Source: Vitis vinifera
Lineage: Eukaryota > Streptophyta > Magnoliopsida > Vitales > Vitaceae
Length of the DNA: 64,000 nt
NCBI RefSeq assembly: GCF_030704535.1
Contig: NC_081813.1
Coordinates: 6,414,501 to 6,478,500, forward strand
Reading direction: 5' to 3'
Shown: piece after piece, positions 1 through 10,869 of the stretch
Numbering within the stretch: position 1 is the first letter of the stretch
Layout of the letters: each line of letters opens with the position of its first letter
Program-made: the position numbers and the translations under genes
The notes under the pieces: model-generated
The model's database searches: none
Seen by the model: only the letters and a program-made list of their open reading frames with translations
What the model was told of the DNA's origin: nothing

Positions 1-21
1 AATCATTTGTTATTCTTGCAG

Positions 22-402
22 CTACTAGGTGTAATGGGAACAGGCAAGATCAGTTTCCACCTGGCAATCTATTTGTTTCAGTGAGTGAAGGCTTGTGGGA
101 CAATGGTGCGGCCTGTGGGAGACGTTATAGGTTAAGGTGCCTGAGTGGAGCTAAAAAGCCATGCAAGGATGGAACAGTTGATGTCAAAGTGGTTGATTTC
201 TGCTCAGTCAGGCCCTGCCCCTCTACGCTTCTCTTGTCCAACGATGCTTTTGCAGCCATTTCACACTCTCCTAGCATGAAAATAAATGTGGAGTACATAC
301 AGTAAGTCTTTGAAAGAAATCTTACGCTGACAGTTGACTCATCTGCTTCCGATTCCTTCTTCCTTTGTTTAACTCTCTGTCACCTTTCATTGCAGGATTT
401 GA
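22..402 (+). CDS. EG45-like domain protein (plant natriuretic peptide / expansin-like), 3' part
   Basis: This is the 3' end of a gene whose first exon lies left of the window. Exon A is 22-301, after a TTCTTGCAG acceptor, and starts two bases into a codon. A GTAAGT donor follows, and the final exon 396-402 adds only Ile and a stop. The protein reads in frame through a cysteine-rich double-psi beta-barrel of the EG45/expansin N-terminal type. Visible signatures are QFPPGNLFVSVSEGLWDNGA, then ACGRRY, a VKVVDFC segment, and the terminal EYIQI. Family members are small secreted apoplastic proteins resembling the expansin catalytic fold; some are called plant natriuretic peptides and affect ion and water balance. 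No lesion is visible in this part. Two broken relatives lie 5 kb downstream. The family is clear; expression and exact function cannot be judged from this piece. Confidence 0.88.
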
Positions 403-850
403 CAAAGAACTGCAAAAGGCCGAGTCACATCGCCAGCACAATCTGCTTGTAACTTGGGAACTTTGTGGGATAAACCAACAAAAGTGTGGAGAACAATGCA
501 GAATTGTGATTAAAAAAACCAAGTAGTAGTTGTTGTAGTAGTTTCTGTTATTGCACGAGGATGCTTTCATTTGTAACTTTTTGCAATGGATATTTCCAAA
601 GACGCTGGTTATAAGTGAGCTCTTAATGAAGTGAGAAACGATGTCCAAAGTCGCATATAAGTAGTTCTCTTTTAAGATCATATAACGCAGTGGTGTTGCA
701 TGAAGGCAATGCAGCTTCTACTTTTGATATTCCAAGGGTGAACAATGCACAATGTGGCTAGTTGTGAATGAGAGAATGTTCACTATCTGTTGAGACTTTG
801 CTCTCCTAAAAATATGAGGTGATATATAGGATGAAATTCAGATAAGAAGG
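403..850 (+). other. 3' flank / 3' UTR region of the EG45-like gene, shared with the pseudogene copies
   Basis: No coding sequence is seen. The segment resembles 6145-6480 downstream of the second EG45-like pseudogene: both carry a GTTGTT-rich stretch, a similar run around a GATATTC(C/T)(A/G)A(A/G)GGTG motif, and the order of the blocks is the same. It was therefore probably copied together with the gene. Confidence 0.5.
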
Positions 851-2010
851 AGATATTGCAATGTTGAATTCAAGACACTTCAACCATATCAAATTCCAAC
901 ACATGCAATAAACCACTGTATATATTGTGGATCTAAATCTTACAATTTAAACTTTTGAGATGGCGGGAGGTCACTCAATTTATTAATCCTAAAAGGATGC
1001 TACTTTATTTCCCAATTATTAAGTCCAAAAGTGTAATAAAGTCTAAAAGAGGCTACATGTGAGGGAGGTTGTTGAAGCGCACAATATGTGTTATAGGTCT
1101 AGATCATACAAACTTAAACTTTTAGTAAAATTGGTTGTTCAACTACGTCAATTATGTATAGACTTGGATCATATCTTCTCTCAAATAAGTAAAGAAATTA
1201 GTACTAAAGAAGAAGAAATGAATAGAATTATATATGACATCTCACTTAGGGGTTAAGGGAATGAATGGTGCTGAATCCTTGTTTCTGAAGAGTTACCATG
1301 ATTTGGGTTTGTTTCTTTTAGGCGATAAATTAACTGGGGTGCTTCTGAGTTATCTTTAGGGATCTCAAGTCCATCCAAAAGTGTGTTTCTTTGTGTAGGA
1401 AGCATGAAAGTAGATCCTTACAACCAGTCAACTCATGAAGGGCCAGTCCATGGCTAACTAGAGTGTTGCTTGTGCATGATCCATAGGGAGGAGATGACAA
1501 ATCATATTCTCATCCATCATGAAGTACTTGCATGCTGCGGCATTTCTTCTTTCCCTTGATGCTCCTGCCGTGAGTAAAAGATTAGTTGTTGGGTTGGTAT
1601 GATAGCCTTGTGAGGAAAAGCCACAAAAAGTTGTGAGGGATGGCCTTTTAATGGTTGTTTTGGTGCTTTTAAAAAAGCAAATAACTAAAAAAATTTGAAG
1701 ATGCAGAATCATGTGAACACAAAAGAATCGTTATCAAATCTGTGTTTGAGTGAGCTAAAGATCTTTAATTAGGGGTCGACACTCTTCTTTTCTAGACCTC
1801 ATGAGGGGTTATGATGCTGTATGGTTTTTTCTTTTTCAGCTTGAAGCATTTTTATACACTTCTGCATATTTGGGTTACATCCTGCTCTTTACATCCCCTT
1901 GATATTACACACTATTAAAGCCTGAAGGTTAGAGAAGAGTTCAAAACCTAAGGGCATGATTGGTCTATGTTTCTAAAAATTGGAAACATTTTTCTAACAT
2001 AAAACACATT
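851..2010. other. Intergenic DNA, no gene recognised
   Basis: Short open frames occur on both strands (for example 1059-1256 and 1458-1712), but none shows a known domain, a splice context or a convincing composition. I see nothing supportable here. Confidence 0.5.
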
Positions 2011-2670
2011 TTTTGGAGTCTGTTTGATAGGAATTTTAGAAAATACTTCTAACATTTTTAATACTTGAAAATTTTTATCATTCCAATATTAAAAAAATTA
2101 GATACGTTTTTTAAAGGTACTCTTAATAGACTTGTAACATTTTTTTTAATTTATTTTGAAAATAAGTTGTTTTTAAAATAATTTTCAAATATTTTTGGAT
2201 TTTTTTATATAATTTTCTAAACGACAATTAAAAAAGTAAAAAATACTTTAAAATCTTTCACATGTCTGAAATAAATTCATGGAACATAAGGTAAAAACAT
2301 AATTTTTTATATTTAACTTTTCAAATAAAATTTGTTCATTAAAATAATTAAAAATTATTTTTAAAATTTTAGAACTTGTTTGGTTGTGTGATTTGAAAAC
2401 AATTTTTTGTTTTAAAAATAAAGAACGGTTTTTTAAAAATTTTAACACTATTTAATTGTTATTTTCTAAAAATAATTTTTGAAAACAAAGTAAAATAAAG
2501 AACAATTTTTAAAAAATAAGTAAGGATTGTTTTTATCAATTTTTAAAAACAAAATAGAAGATATGAACCTATTTTCTAAAACTTGTTTTTAAATTAAAGA
2601 ATAAAAAATAGTTTTAAAAATAAGTTTGGCATTATGTTTTAAGTTTTGAAAACAGTACCAAAAACAAGTA
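2011..2670. repeat. AT-rich repeat block: foldback-type copy plus TTTGAAAAC-rich segment
   Basis: Positions about 2018-2130 hold a diverged copy of the dispersed foldback repeat best seen at 34841-34965 (GTCTGTTTGATAG left edge, CTTTTTAATACTTG-like core). About 2370-2660 is a second AT-rich repeat built from TTTTGAAAACA and TTTTAAAAA runs, related in style to 42355-42545 in the rhomboid intron. Confidence 0.5.
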
Positions 2671-3890
2671 AGGAATTGAACCACAACGTAAGGAAATGTA
2701 CTAATGATTTACTTTTGGCATTTCAGTGAATTGGACCAGAAATGCCTGGTTTCCCCAGTACTAACTAGACAAACCCCACTCAGACTTCCTTTTGCCTTTC
2801 TGAAAATGTCGGAGTGTGAACGTTTCCAACGCCTAGCAACATTGACTTCATATGTGAACCTCAATCATGGTTCAAATATTCATCAAGTGAAGGCACATGG
2901 ATACTTTAATGGGGCAAAACCAGCATGTTAGCCAATCTATTTAAGATTGCTCTTGGCTGTATTTTTCTTTGAAGTCCTATTTTTTTCAAAAAAATATTTA
3001 TATTATAAATGATTTTTTAATTTTTTTAAAATATTTTTTAAATTTTGTCAAATATTCCATTTCTTTTTTCTTTCAAAAAAAACTGTCAAACTGACTAATT
3101 TTGTAGATACAAAAGAGCCGCCGCAAATTAAGGTTGACCACGTAGGTGGCCGGATCAGACTCACCTACAAAGTGGAAAATATAAGTCCATAATTAAAGAG
3201 CTACAGTGTAGTCAAATAACAAGGCTGACCCACCAAACAATATCCTTCATTGACTGGCAAAAGGATGTACAATAAATGATTGAGCTATTCTCTGTAAAAT
3301 TCAAAATCTGACCATACAGTAGAGAAGCTAAACAAAGAAAAGTAAGGAAATGCAACTGGCAACTACCACCAGTTACAAGACACAAAAATGGCAGCTACAG
3401 ATGGAGGTCAAAATTCCCCAGCAAAAAAAATGTAATTTTAAGGCTTTACACTTGGCTAGTCAATCTGCTACCTGATCAGCTGAGCAGGGATTCCAATAGA
3501 AGTGCTCCCAAAATATAGCTAGATCCATGATCTGCTGCAACCACATATCATGCTTCAAGAGTCACAGCTTTTCCTTAAACAACCAAGGAAATAACAGTAT
3601 TAGAACCTTCATCCAGTGGTAGGTTGGACAATCCCAAAGATTGAACCAAAAATGCAAGGATTCCACAAGGGCCTGAATCTGTGTCACAAATGGCTGAACC
3701 TAACTTAGCATGCATGGAAAAAGCCTTGATGCACCCTCATGATCTTTGATTGCTCTCATAATTTCCGTTCTTCCCAGGTTGTTGAATAGCAACTGTCAAA
3801 GTTTAAACTTGAGAACACTAGTTGGACATGGTTTTCACTCATCAGCTTGCACCTCCACAACACTGGTTCTTGGAAGAATAAGAAAGGCAT
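2671..3890. other. Intergenic DNA, no gene recognised
   Basis: The stretch holds one 75-residue open frame (2704-2931) with no recognisable domain, then AT-rich DNA. Part of 3100-3890 may be the 3' end of the minus-strand LINE remnant that follows, but I cannot align it directly. Confidence 0.4.
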
Positions 3891-4310
3891 CATTGGAGCA
3901 ACTTCAAACTCAATTGAACGCCAGAGAAGGCATCCGTAACTGAAATCCAAAAGGAAAATGGAAAGCTGACAGCATCTCACAATGCCACCATAGGCCTCCA
4001 CCTATGCTCACAAAATCTGGTATTCCTCTCAAGCCAGATTGCTCAAACCAAAGACAGACAAATGACTTAGCCATAAAATTTGCCTCTGGCATGCCCCCAA
4101 AATGCAATATTCAGCGTATCTACAATGGTCTTCGGAGGAATCCAGTCCATTCCTGCAGGCATAAATACTGTGTATCAAACCCCTAATACAACTGAGTAAT
4201 GAAGCAAGAGATGATCCACTGACTTACTACAGTCCAGGAACATAATACAATCACCTATCAGAGCCACCTCACTAAATCGCCTCAACTACAACATGACATT
4301 GTTGCTAACC
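3890..4310 (-). pseudogene. LINE (non-LTR retrotransposon) remnant, zf-RVT region
   Basis: Read on the minus strand across several frames, this matches the C-terminal reverse-transcriptase zinc-binding (zf-RVT) part of plant L1-type LINEs. It contains SVDHLLLHYS, then GMDWIPPKT, then WLERNTR, and a late FSGVQLS. The same order of motifs occurs in the better-preserved LINE at 19415-19888 (SIDHLFLHCP, WVPPRS, WQERNNR, FRGVPLS). Stop codons and frameshifts are frequent, so it is not functional. Limits are approximate. Confidence 0.7.
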
Positions 4311-4375
4311 TTTTTATTCTTAATAGACCAACCAGAAGCCTTTGACTTTTGGTGTGGCTGTTGATTAAAAAAAAA

Positions 4376-4870
4376 AGGTTACAAGTATGTTAAAAAACTA
4401 AACAACACAACACAACACAAATATTCCCTTACATAACTGGAAAGCAATGTCATTTTTCTCCAATATCATGCAAATATAGTTGATTAGAAGAGTACAATAA
4501 TATGATCTATCAGCACTTGAAAGACATCAAACTGATAATATGCCTGCACTAACACTGATAAAATGGTATTAACTCATAATTACAAGAAGCTATTCCCAAC
4601 TGCTTTGAGAGCACAATCTGGAAAAAAAAAAAACCTATAATAAAGAAGTTGCAAAAATTTTGACTGCTGAAAAGATCAACAAAGGTGATATCGTACTTCA
4701 GGTTTTTAATGACAGAAGGACTGCAGAAGATGTATTTGGAAGCATTACTCCATGGGCGTTATTGAAGGTTATAAGGGGAATTTTGTGATATTATCAGAAT
4801 AAGATAGTAATTTCACTGATGTAACTTTCTGATTGCCAACCATATACTTCATATATTAAAGCACCCATGA
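4376..4870. repeat. Segment homologous to the 3' flank of the PPR gene (14030-14500)
   Basis: A diverged but clearly collinear match to 14030-14500. Shared landmarks in order are TGCAAATATAGTTGATTA, GCACTTGAAAG(A/G)CATCAAA, an AACTCATAATTA-like block, TGACAGAAGG, TATTTGGA, CCATGGGC and AAGCACCCAT. The second copy lies just beyond the stop of the PPR gene, so this one looks like a duplicated gene flank without its gene. An (AACAC)n run sits at 4398-4420. Confidence 0.75.
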
Positions 4871-5074
4871 TAATCACTTACTACTTCAGAAGTCAATTTT
4901 TGCTATCACTTCAGGAATGCCATAGTAAAAGGGAATGCTTAACTAAAATGCAGCAAACATGGTAACGTCATCACACAATTCCCATGGTTGAGAAAATATA
5001 TGTTGAACTGTGGATGTTGCCTATCAGTCGTATTCAATATCACTCTTAATGTTGACAATAAGTAAAACAGGGAA

Positions 5075-5302
5075 ATGGAAAAACTACACGATATTGTGTT
5101 TCTCAGTCATAAATTTGGCATTAGAAGAGCAATCATACATAAAGATTTGCTAGTGTTTTTTTGTCTGCTGGTGATGGGGCTCTTGGTCTTGGCAATATTA
5201 GCCACTTTTATTAGGCAAGAAGCAAAGCCTAGTCCTTGTGGACATTGGCTCTGCAAAATTGTACAGTACTCCATGCATGCATGCATAAGGCCCTATAGTT
5301 GA
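5075..5302 (+). CDS. Hypothetical 75-residue frame with one hydrophobic stretch
   Basis: An ATG-initiated frame just upstream of the EG45-like pseudogene copies. Residues about 26-46 form one strongly hydrophobic segment (LLVFFCLLVMGLLVLAILA), which could be a signal peptide or membrane anchor. It is tempting to see it as a decayed signal-peptide exon of the neighbouring pseudogene, but the sequence after the hydrophobic part does not resemble an EG45 first exon and I see no good splice link. It may be a chance frame. Confidence 0.15.
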   Translation: MEKLHDIVFLSHKFGIRRAIIHKDLLVFFCLLVMGLLVLAILATFIRQEAKPSPCGHWLCKIVQYSMHACIRPYS

Positions 5303-5456
5303 ACAAGCAAGCACCAACTGCAACACACAAATCATAAGGGTCACAGGAATGTCAAGTAAAAAAGGGAAAATCATTTGACATAAGTTCTTTTAAAAAAAAA
5401 AAAAAACAAAAAACAAAAAGGAATTTTCTTGTTTAATCCTTAGCTATTTCTTCCAG

Positions 5457-5820
5457 CTACCCGGTGTAACAAAAACAGGAAAGATCAGTTTCCACCTGGC
5501 AATCTAGTTGTCACAGTGTGAAAAGGGTTACGGGATAATGGGATGACTGTGCAGCACTAACAAGCCATGTAACAGTGGAACTATTGATATCAAAGTGGTT
5601 GATTATAGCCAAAAGGCACCATGTCCATCCACACTTCTATTCTCCAGTAATGCTTTTGCAGCTATTTCACACTCTTCTAACTGGAAAATTAATGTTGAAT
5701 AAATACAATAAATCTTTCTTATTGAAAGAAATGTTAGCTACAACTGGTATTTCCTTTTTCCATGTTTAGCCTAGTATCACCATTTATTGAAGGATTTGCC
5801 AAAATACCACAAAGAATTTT
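5457..5820 (+). pseudogene. EG45-like pseudogene, tandem copy 1
   Basis: Homologous at DNA level to the exon at 22-301, starting after a TTCTTCCAG acceptor-like site. QFPPGNLVV is readable, then a TGA stops the frame where the intact gene has VSEG. A deletion removes the ACGRRY region, and the GAATAAATAC end corresponds to the EYIQ end of the intact gene. The intron and an acceptor-like site before GGATTTG are also recognisable. Apart from about ten substitutions it repeats at 5821-6174. Confidence 0.85.
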
Positions 5821-6200
5821 CAACAAAAACAGGAAAGATCAATTTCCACCTAGCAATCTAGTTGTCGCAGTGTGAAAAGGGTTGCGGGATAATGGGATGA
5901 CTGTGCAGCACTAACAAGCCATGTAACAGTGGAACTATTGATATCAAAGTGGTTGATTATAGCCAAAAGGCACCATGTCCATCCACACTTCTATTCTCCA
6001 GTAATGCTTTTGCAGCTATTTCACACTCTCCTAACTGTAAAATTAATGTTGAATAAATACAATAAATCTTTCTTATTGAAAGAAATGTTAGCTGACAATT
6101 GGTATTTCCTTTTTCCATGTTTAGCCTAGTATCACCATTTATTGCAGGATTTGCCAAAATACCACAAAGAATTTTTCAAAATCATCATGCCAGATCAATC
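5821..6200 (+). pseudogene. EG45-like pseudogene, tandem copy 2
   Basis: A second copy of the broken exon, offset by exactly 354 bases from copy 1 and sharing the same premature TGA and the same deletion. It begins within the exon, lacking the acceptor, because the duplicated unit runs from about 5467 to 5820. The 3' side continues into DNA resembling the 3' UTR of the intact gene at 396-520. It is not coding. Confidence 0.85.
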
Positions 6201-6429
6201 AGCTTGTCGCTCTATGGGATAACAAATAAGACATGGAGAATAATTTGGCATTGTGATAAAGAGGTTGTTTGCATGCTAACATGCAATTTTATTATTGTTG
6301 TTCTTGTCCTCCTTGTTGCATAAGGATATTTTCGTGTGTGAGCTTTCTAAAGAGCTGCCAATAAGTCAAAAATGACATGAGAGCACTTGCAACTTTCTTT
6401 TGTCACATAAATGTAAGGTGTTCCATAAA

Positions 6430-6860
6430 AAGAAATGCAACACCTATTCTTGATATTCTGAAGGTGCATAATGGGCTACATTGCATGGATACATGTCGAT
6501 GAGAGAAGTAACCAAGGCTCAAGTGGCAACCAGTTGGGTGGGAATGGGAGGTTGCAAGTTCAATCCATATTAAAAATCAAAAAATAAAAATTAAAGAAGA
6601 AGAAGAAGAAGAAGAAGAACTTTCCTTTGCCATATAAATGTTAGGTGTAACCATAAAAAGAAATGCAACACCTATTCATGATATTCTAAAGGTGCATAAT
6701 GGGCTCCATTGCATGGATAAATGTCAATGAGAAGTAACCAAAGCTAAAGTGGAAACACCTATTCTTGATATTCTAAGGGTGCATACTGGGCTACATTGCA
6801 TGGATACATGTCAATGAGAGAAGTAACCAAGGCTCAAGTTGCAACCAATTGGGTGGGGAT
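6430..6860. repeat. Three imperfect copies of an ~85 bp repeat
   Basis: Copies begin near 6430, 6657 and 6750. Each carries AACACCTATTC(T/A)TGATATTCT, GGTGCATA(A/C)TGGGCT, CATTGCATGGATA and a TGAGA-GAAGTAACCAA end. Two are followed directly by the SINE-like unit described next, so the larger repeated block is this sequence plus the SINE-like unit. A diverged relative lies at about 690-780. Confidence 0.75.
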
Positions 6861-7020
6861 GGGAGGTTGCGAGTTCAATCCATATTAAAAATCAAAAAAT
6901 AAAAATAAAGAAGAACAAGAAGAACAAGAAGAAGAAAAGGCTCAAGTGGCAACCAATTGGGTAGGGATGGGAGGTTGCAAGTTCAATCCATATTAAAAAT
7001 CAAAAAATAAAGAAGAAAGA
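6508..7020 (+). mobile_element. SINE-like units, three copies (6508-6617, 6820-6935, 6938-7020)
   Basis: Each unit has GGCTCAAGTGGCAACCA followed by TTGGGT-GG-ATGGGAGGTTGC and AGTTCAATCC, then an A-rich segment ending in a (GAA)n-type tail. GCTCAAGTGG resembles an RNA polymerase III A box (TRGCNNAGYGG), and GTTGCAAGTTCAATCC resembles a B box, with the spacing of tRNA-derived SINEs. The third unit follows the second almost directly. A diverged fourth unit (CTCAAGTAGCATAGGG then GGGATGGGGAGG) lies at about 7127-7165. The SINE assignment is inference; the repetition is plain. Confidence 0.55.
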
Positions 7021-7165
7021 AGAAGAGTTCAGTCCTAAAATCCTTCAAACAAAAGGCATTAAGGTAAGGATTTGAAGAATGCACTGTCAAGTTTAAAATA
7101 AGGGAGTTGTGCTTCACCTTTAAGGCCTAACTCAAGTAGCATAGGGTTTGGTGGGATGGGGAGGT

Positions 7166-7187
7166 ATATATATATATATATATATAT
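7166..7187. repeat. (TA)n microsatellite
   Basis: An uninterrupted TA run directly after the diverged fourth SINE-like unit, where a SINE tail would be expected. Confidence 0.85.
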
Positions 7188-8098
7188 GTATCAGTCTCAA
7201 TAATTGATATAATTGATTCAGGAAGTCTCAAGGTGCATCAATCTTAGTATTCTAGATTGATATGGGGTGATATTCACAATATGCTAATTAAAAAGCTAAA
7301 AAAACTTCTAAGCAAATTATTAAAATTATGAGAACATAAATAAAACTAGGTAGACTAAAAAAATTAATAAATTAAACATCTATCACATTTAACATTATTT
7401 AAATAGTTGTAAAAGCATGCATTTTGATTAACATTATAATATTAAAAATTAAATATTCATAAATTGATACTGAGTCTTAGTTCTTAGAGCATGCTAAAGC
7501 AAGCAATTTTCAAACATGTTTCGTATTACAAATGCCCAATTGTAGGAGACATAATTCACTGATAAGTTTCAAATTTTCAGAATGTTTGCTAATATTAAAA
7601 TTTATTTATTTCAATAGAATTGAGCCTATCCACTCCACTACAAAAAAATCATAAGTCATCACGGCATCAAACTTGATTGAGTGGGTGCGTTGTGCCTTAA
7701 AAAGCATGAAACATTAAGAAAACAATAATAAATGTGAATAATGCTTCAAAAGCATGTGATCCAAAAGTGTTATTTCAATGTGATTGGTGAGTCTATCTCA
7801 CTTGCCTAAATGAAACTTGGGCCTCACCTCTACATCAAGCTAAGTGATCACACAACCTTATTCAAACCCACCGACACACCAAATCACATAAAACAAGGCA
7901 ATTTTTTCTTTTACTTGCACACTTTTCTTGCACAATAAGCTCTGTTTCAACCAAAAGAGCAAAACCCACCACCACCCACTTACTGAAAACCATGTCATCC
8001 ACCGATGCAGCTAGAGTATTGCCAATGCATGGAACCCATTTCAAATCACACTGCCAACTTCTACAAGTTGATGGAATTTGATTTCAAACCATGTCCTC
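7188..8098. other. AT-rich intergenic DNA with a CACTA-like end at about 7635
   Basis: No gene is recognised. CACTACAAAAAAATCAT at about 7635-7652 looks like the terminus of a plant CACTA (EnSpm) element, but I find no matching opposite end nearby. Confidence 0.35.
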
Positions 8099-8209
8099 CC
8101 TATTTTCTAGGGAAATTGAGAATCTGGTGTGAGATCTCTTTCCATTCTATGTATTATTCCGATTTTAATTTAATGAAGAAAACTATTTTTCTCCCCACCA
8201 AAACTTTCA
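8099..8209 (+). repeat. Truncated 5' LTR of the Copia element
   Basis: Matches the 3' LTR segments 12382-12426 and 13438-13507 and ends at the base before the primer-binding site. The expected start (TGACAAAAAGTTAGG, as at 12277) is absent upstream, so the left side was lost or replaced. Confidence 0.8.
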
Positions 8210-8221
8210 TAGTATCGGAGC
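8210..8221 (+). promoter_or_regulatory. Primer-binding site (initiator tRNA-Met type)
   Basis: TAGTATCGGAGC differs at two positions from TGGTATCAGAGC, the sequence complementary to the 3' end of plant initiator tRNA-Met used by many Copia elements. It directly abuts the LTR end. Confidence 0.75.
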
Positions 8222-8339
8222 TTTGGCCTCTTGATCAAAATTTGTCAATGGTGAAGACTGCAATAACAGGTGCTACTAATAATAAATGCATCAACAGAGG
8301 AAGCTTTGGAGGGCACTCAGTTTAGCCCTGCCATTTCAT

Positions 8340-9130
8340 TTAATAGCCTAGAAAATTCCAACTTTCTTCATTTAACTATTCATAAATTGAATGGTAAACA
8401 TTATATGGAATAGGTTTAGTCAGCAAAGTTGGTGATTGATGGAAAAAGGAGAACTTGGACATTTAACCAATGAAGTAAAAAGAATGGCAACTGACAATCC
8501 GAATATGAAGGCATGAAGATCTAAGAACTCCATGATAATTGTCTTGCTCATCAATTCTACGGAGCTTGAAATTGGAAAGCCTTTTTTGTTTTTACCAACT
8601 ACTAAAGATATATACTTGGATTTGGAAAACTTGTCTCAAATATTCAGGTTGAAATCCAAGTTTTGGCAATCAAAGCAAGGAGATCATGAGGTAACCAAGT
8701 ACTCTACAACGAAATGATGGCACTATGGCAAGACCTAGATTTGTGCTATGATGATGAATGAGATTGTCCCAAGGACAATGTAAGACACATGAAGAGAGGA
8801 AAATGACAAGAGTTTTTGTCTCATTAGCTAAACTCAACAAAAACTTGGATAATGTAAGAGGGTGGATCTTAAAAGGTATAGTCATGGGGAAGGAAAAATG
8901 GATGCCAAACAAATGGAAAAACCATGGTGTGACCACTGCAAACATCCATGGCATGTGCATGAAACCTGCTAGAAGATACGCGGTAAGCCACAAAACTGCA
9001 AGAAGAGAATAGGGATGAAGATCGTGCTTTTCAAGTTGGAAGTATCGATCAAGGGCAACAAACTTCCTCAAAGACTCTTGCTTTCACAAAGGAACTAATA
9101 GATCAACTGTGCAAACTTCTTCAATCATCC
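8340..9130 (+). pseudogene. Copia gag remnant
   Basis: A broken gag frame after the primer-binding site. HKLNGKHYMEW near 8385-8415 is the start of the UBN2/retrotransposon gag region, followed by AKLVIDGK, then a later MALWQDLDLCYDDEW segment near 8713-8760. Several stops and shifts separate these pieces. Confidence 0.75.
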
Positions 9131-9204
9131 CAAACAAATCAGCCACCTTCTTATTCCTTAGCTCAGACAGGTAATTATCTTCCTGTAGCCCTTATTAGTG
9201 CCAA

Positions 9205-10790
9205 TTCTAATTGTCCATGGATCATAGATTCAAGCATAACTGATCATACAATTGGTTCATCCAAGCTATTTTCATCTTGCAATCGGTGAGCAGGAAATTG
9301 AAAAGTTAAGATGGCCAATGGCTCACTTTCAGCTATATTTGAAAAATGGTCAATTGTTATCTCCTCATCTCTCACTCTTTAGAATGTCCTTTATGTTTCA
9401 AATTTGTCTTATAATTTATTGTCTAGTAGTAAACTAACATGAGATCAAAAGTGTCAAGCTAATTTTTTCTCATCTTGATGTGAGTTTCAAGATTTGAACT
9501 CAAGGAGGATGATTGAAAGTGCTAGACAAAGTGGAAGACTCTACTTCTTTGAAGTTGGAACTGAATTGGACAGACAATCTCAAAGCACTTGCTTTGAATC
9601 TATTTCCATTTCTAGTGAAAATGAAATAATATTATGGCACCTTACGTTAGGTCATCCCAACTTTAGATATTATCTATTTCGAAATTTGTTTAGCAATAAA
9701 GATCCATATTTGTTTCAATGTGACATGTGTGAATTGCCAAAACACTTTCGAGAATCTTTTCCTTTACAATCTTATAAACCCTCTAAATCATTTTTTAACT
9801 GTTCACAGTGATGTTCAGGGACCATCTAGGGGTAGTACACTCTCAAGTAAAAAATGGTTTATGGCTTTCATTGATTATCACACAAGAATATTTTGGGTGT
9901 ATTTATTAAAAGAAAAATCTTAAGTTGAACAAGTTTTTAAAAATTTTCACAAAATGATTCAAACACAATTTCAAGCAAATATTTAAGTTTTTAGAAGTGA
10001 TGGAAAGAAATATTTCAACACAATCTTAGGAAAATATTTTCCTGAAAAAAAGGATTTGATAATCAATAATCAGATGATTCACAAATCGTCTATTCAAATT
10101 AAATGGTATAGTGCACTAGAGTTCTTGTAATGAAACACTATAACAAAATGGAGTGGTTGAAAGAAAAAATAAATACCTTTTGGAAGTGGCTCGATCATTG
10201 CTTTTTTCAACAAAAGTTCCTAAGTATTAATGGGGAGAAGGCCAAAAGAGTTTTAAAATTCCAAACTCCCTCCCATGTTTTCAAAAATTCCTTTTCTACA
10301 TCATAGGTTTCAACAGATTTACCCTTATGTTTCAAAAACTCTCTCCCACGTCTTTTCAATTTTTTGTTGCATTGCTTTTGTTCATGTCCACAATCACAAC
10401 CATGCAAAACTTGATCCTAGAGCAAAAAAATGTATTTTTGTTGGCTATTCTCCAACATAAAAGGGGTATAAATGTTTTGATCCCATTTCAAAAAAAAAAA
10501 ATTGTTTTCATGGATGTAACTTTGTTTGAAACAAAATTCAAGGAAAGGATAACTCCACTTTGCAGCAATGTCATAAATCTGATCCAAGAACAAATCAACG
10601 TTCAAATCCCAAGTCAAGTAAAACTTTTCCCAAGTTGGTAATCTTGATATTCCTATTGCTCATCGAAAGGGTGTTAAAGCTTGTACTAAACATCCTATGT
10701 CTAATTTTGTATCCTATGAATGTCTATCATCATCTCTTGTTGCTTTTACCACACAACTCTCCAATGTAGAAATTCCCAAGACTGTATGGA
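9205..10790 (+). pseudogene. Copia protease, GAG-pre-integrase and integrase remnant
   Basis: The protease site near 9214-9246 reads WIIDSSITDH, with Ser where the catalytic D-S/T-G triad has Gly. The pre-integrase domain follows with LWHLTLGHPNFRY (about 9633-9671) and a CDMCELPKH zinc-ligand segment near 9718-9745. Integrase core pieces include HSDVQGPS and MAFIDYHTRIFWVYLL (9806-9910). The integrase C-terminal segment near 10365-10460 includes LDPRAKKCIFVGYSPT. Multiple stops and shifts lie between these pieces. Confidence 0.85.
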
Positions 10791-10869
10791 TGCTTTAAAT
10801 GTTCCTAAATGAAAGGAGAACTAAAGGCTCTTGAGAAGAACAAAACTTGGGAGGTAGTGAACCTTACCT

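Noticed and set aside
5075..5302. Missing signal-peptide exon of the EG45 pseudogene
   Set aside because: It has only a hydrophobic stretch in common; there is no EG45 first-exon similarity and no good donor in phase.
6508..7020. A tRNA gene suggested by A- and B-box-like words
   Set aside because: No acceptor or anticodon stem pairing could be laid out, and the unit repeats with GAA tails, which fits a SINE-like repeat better.
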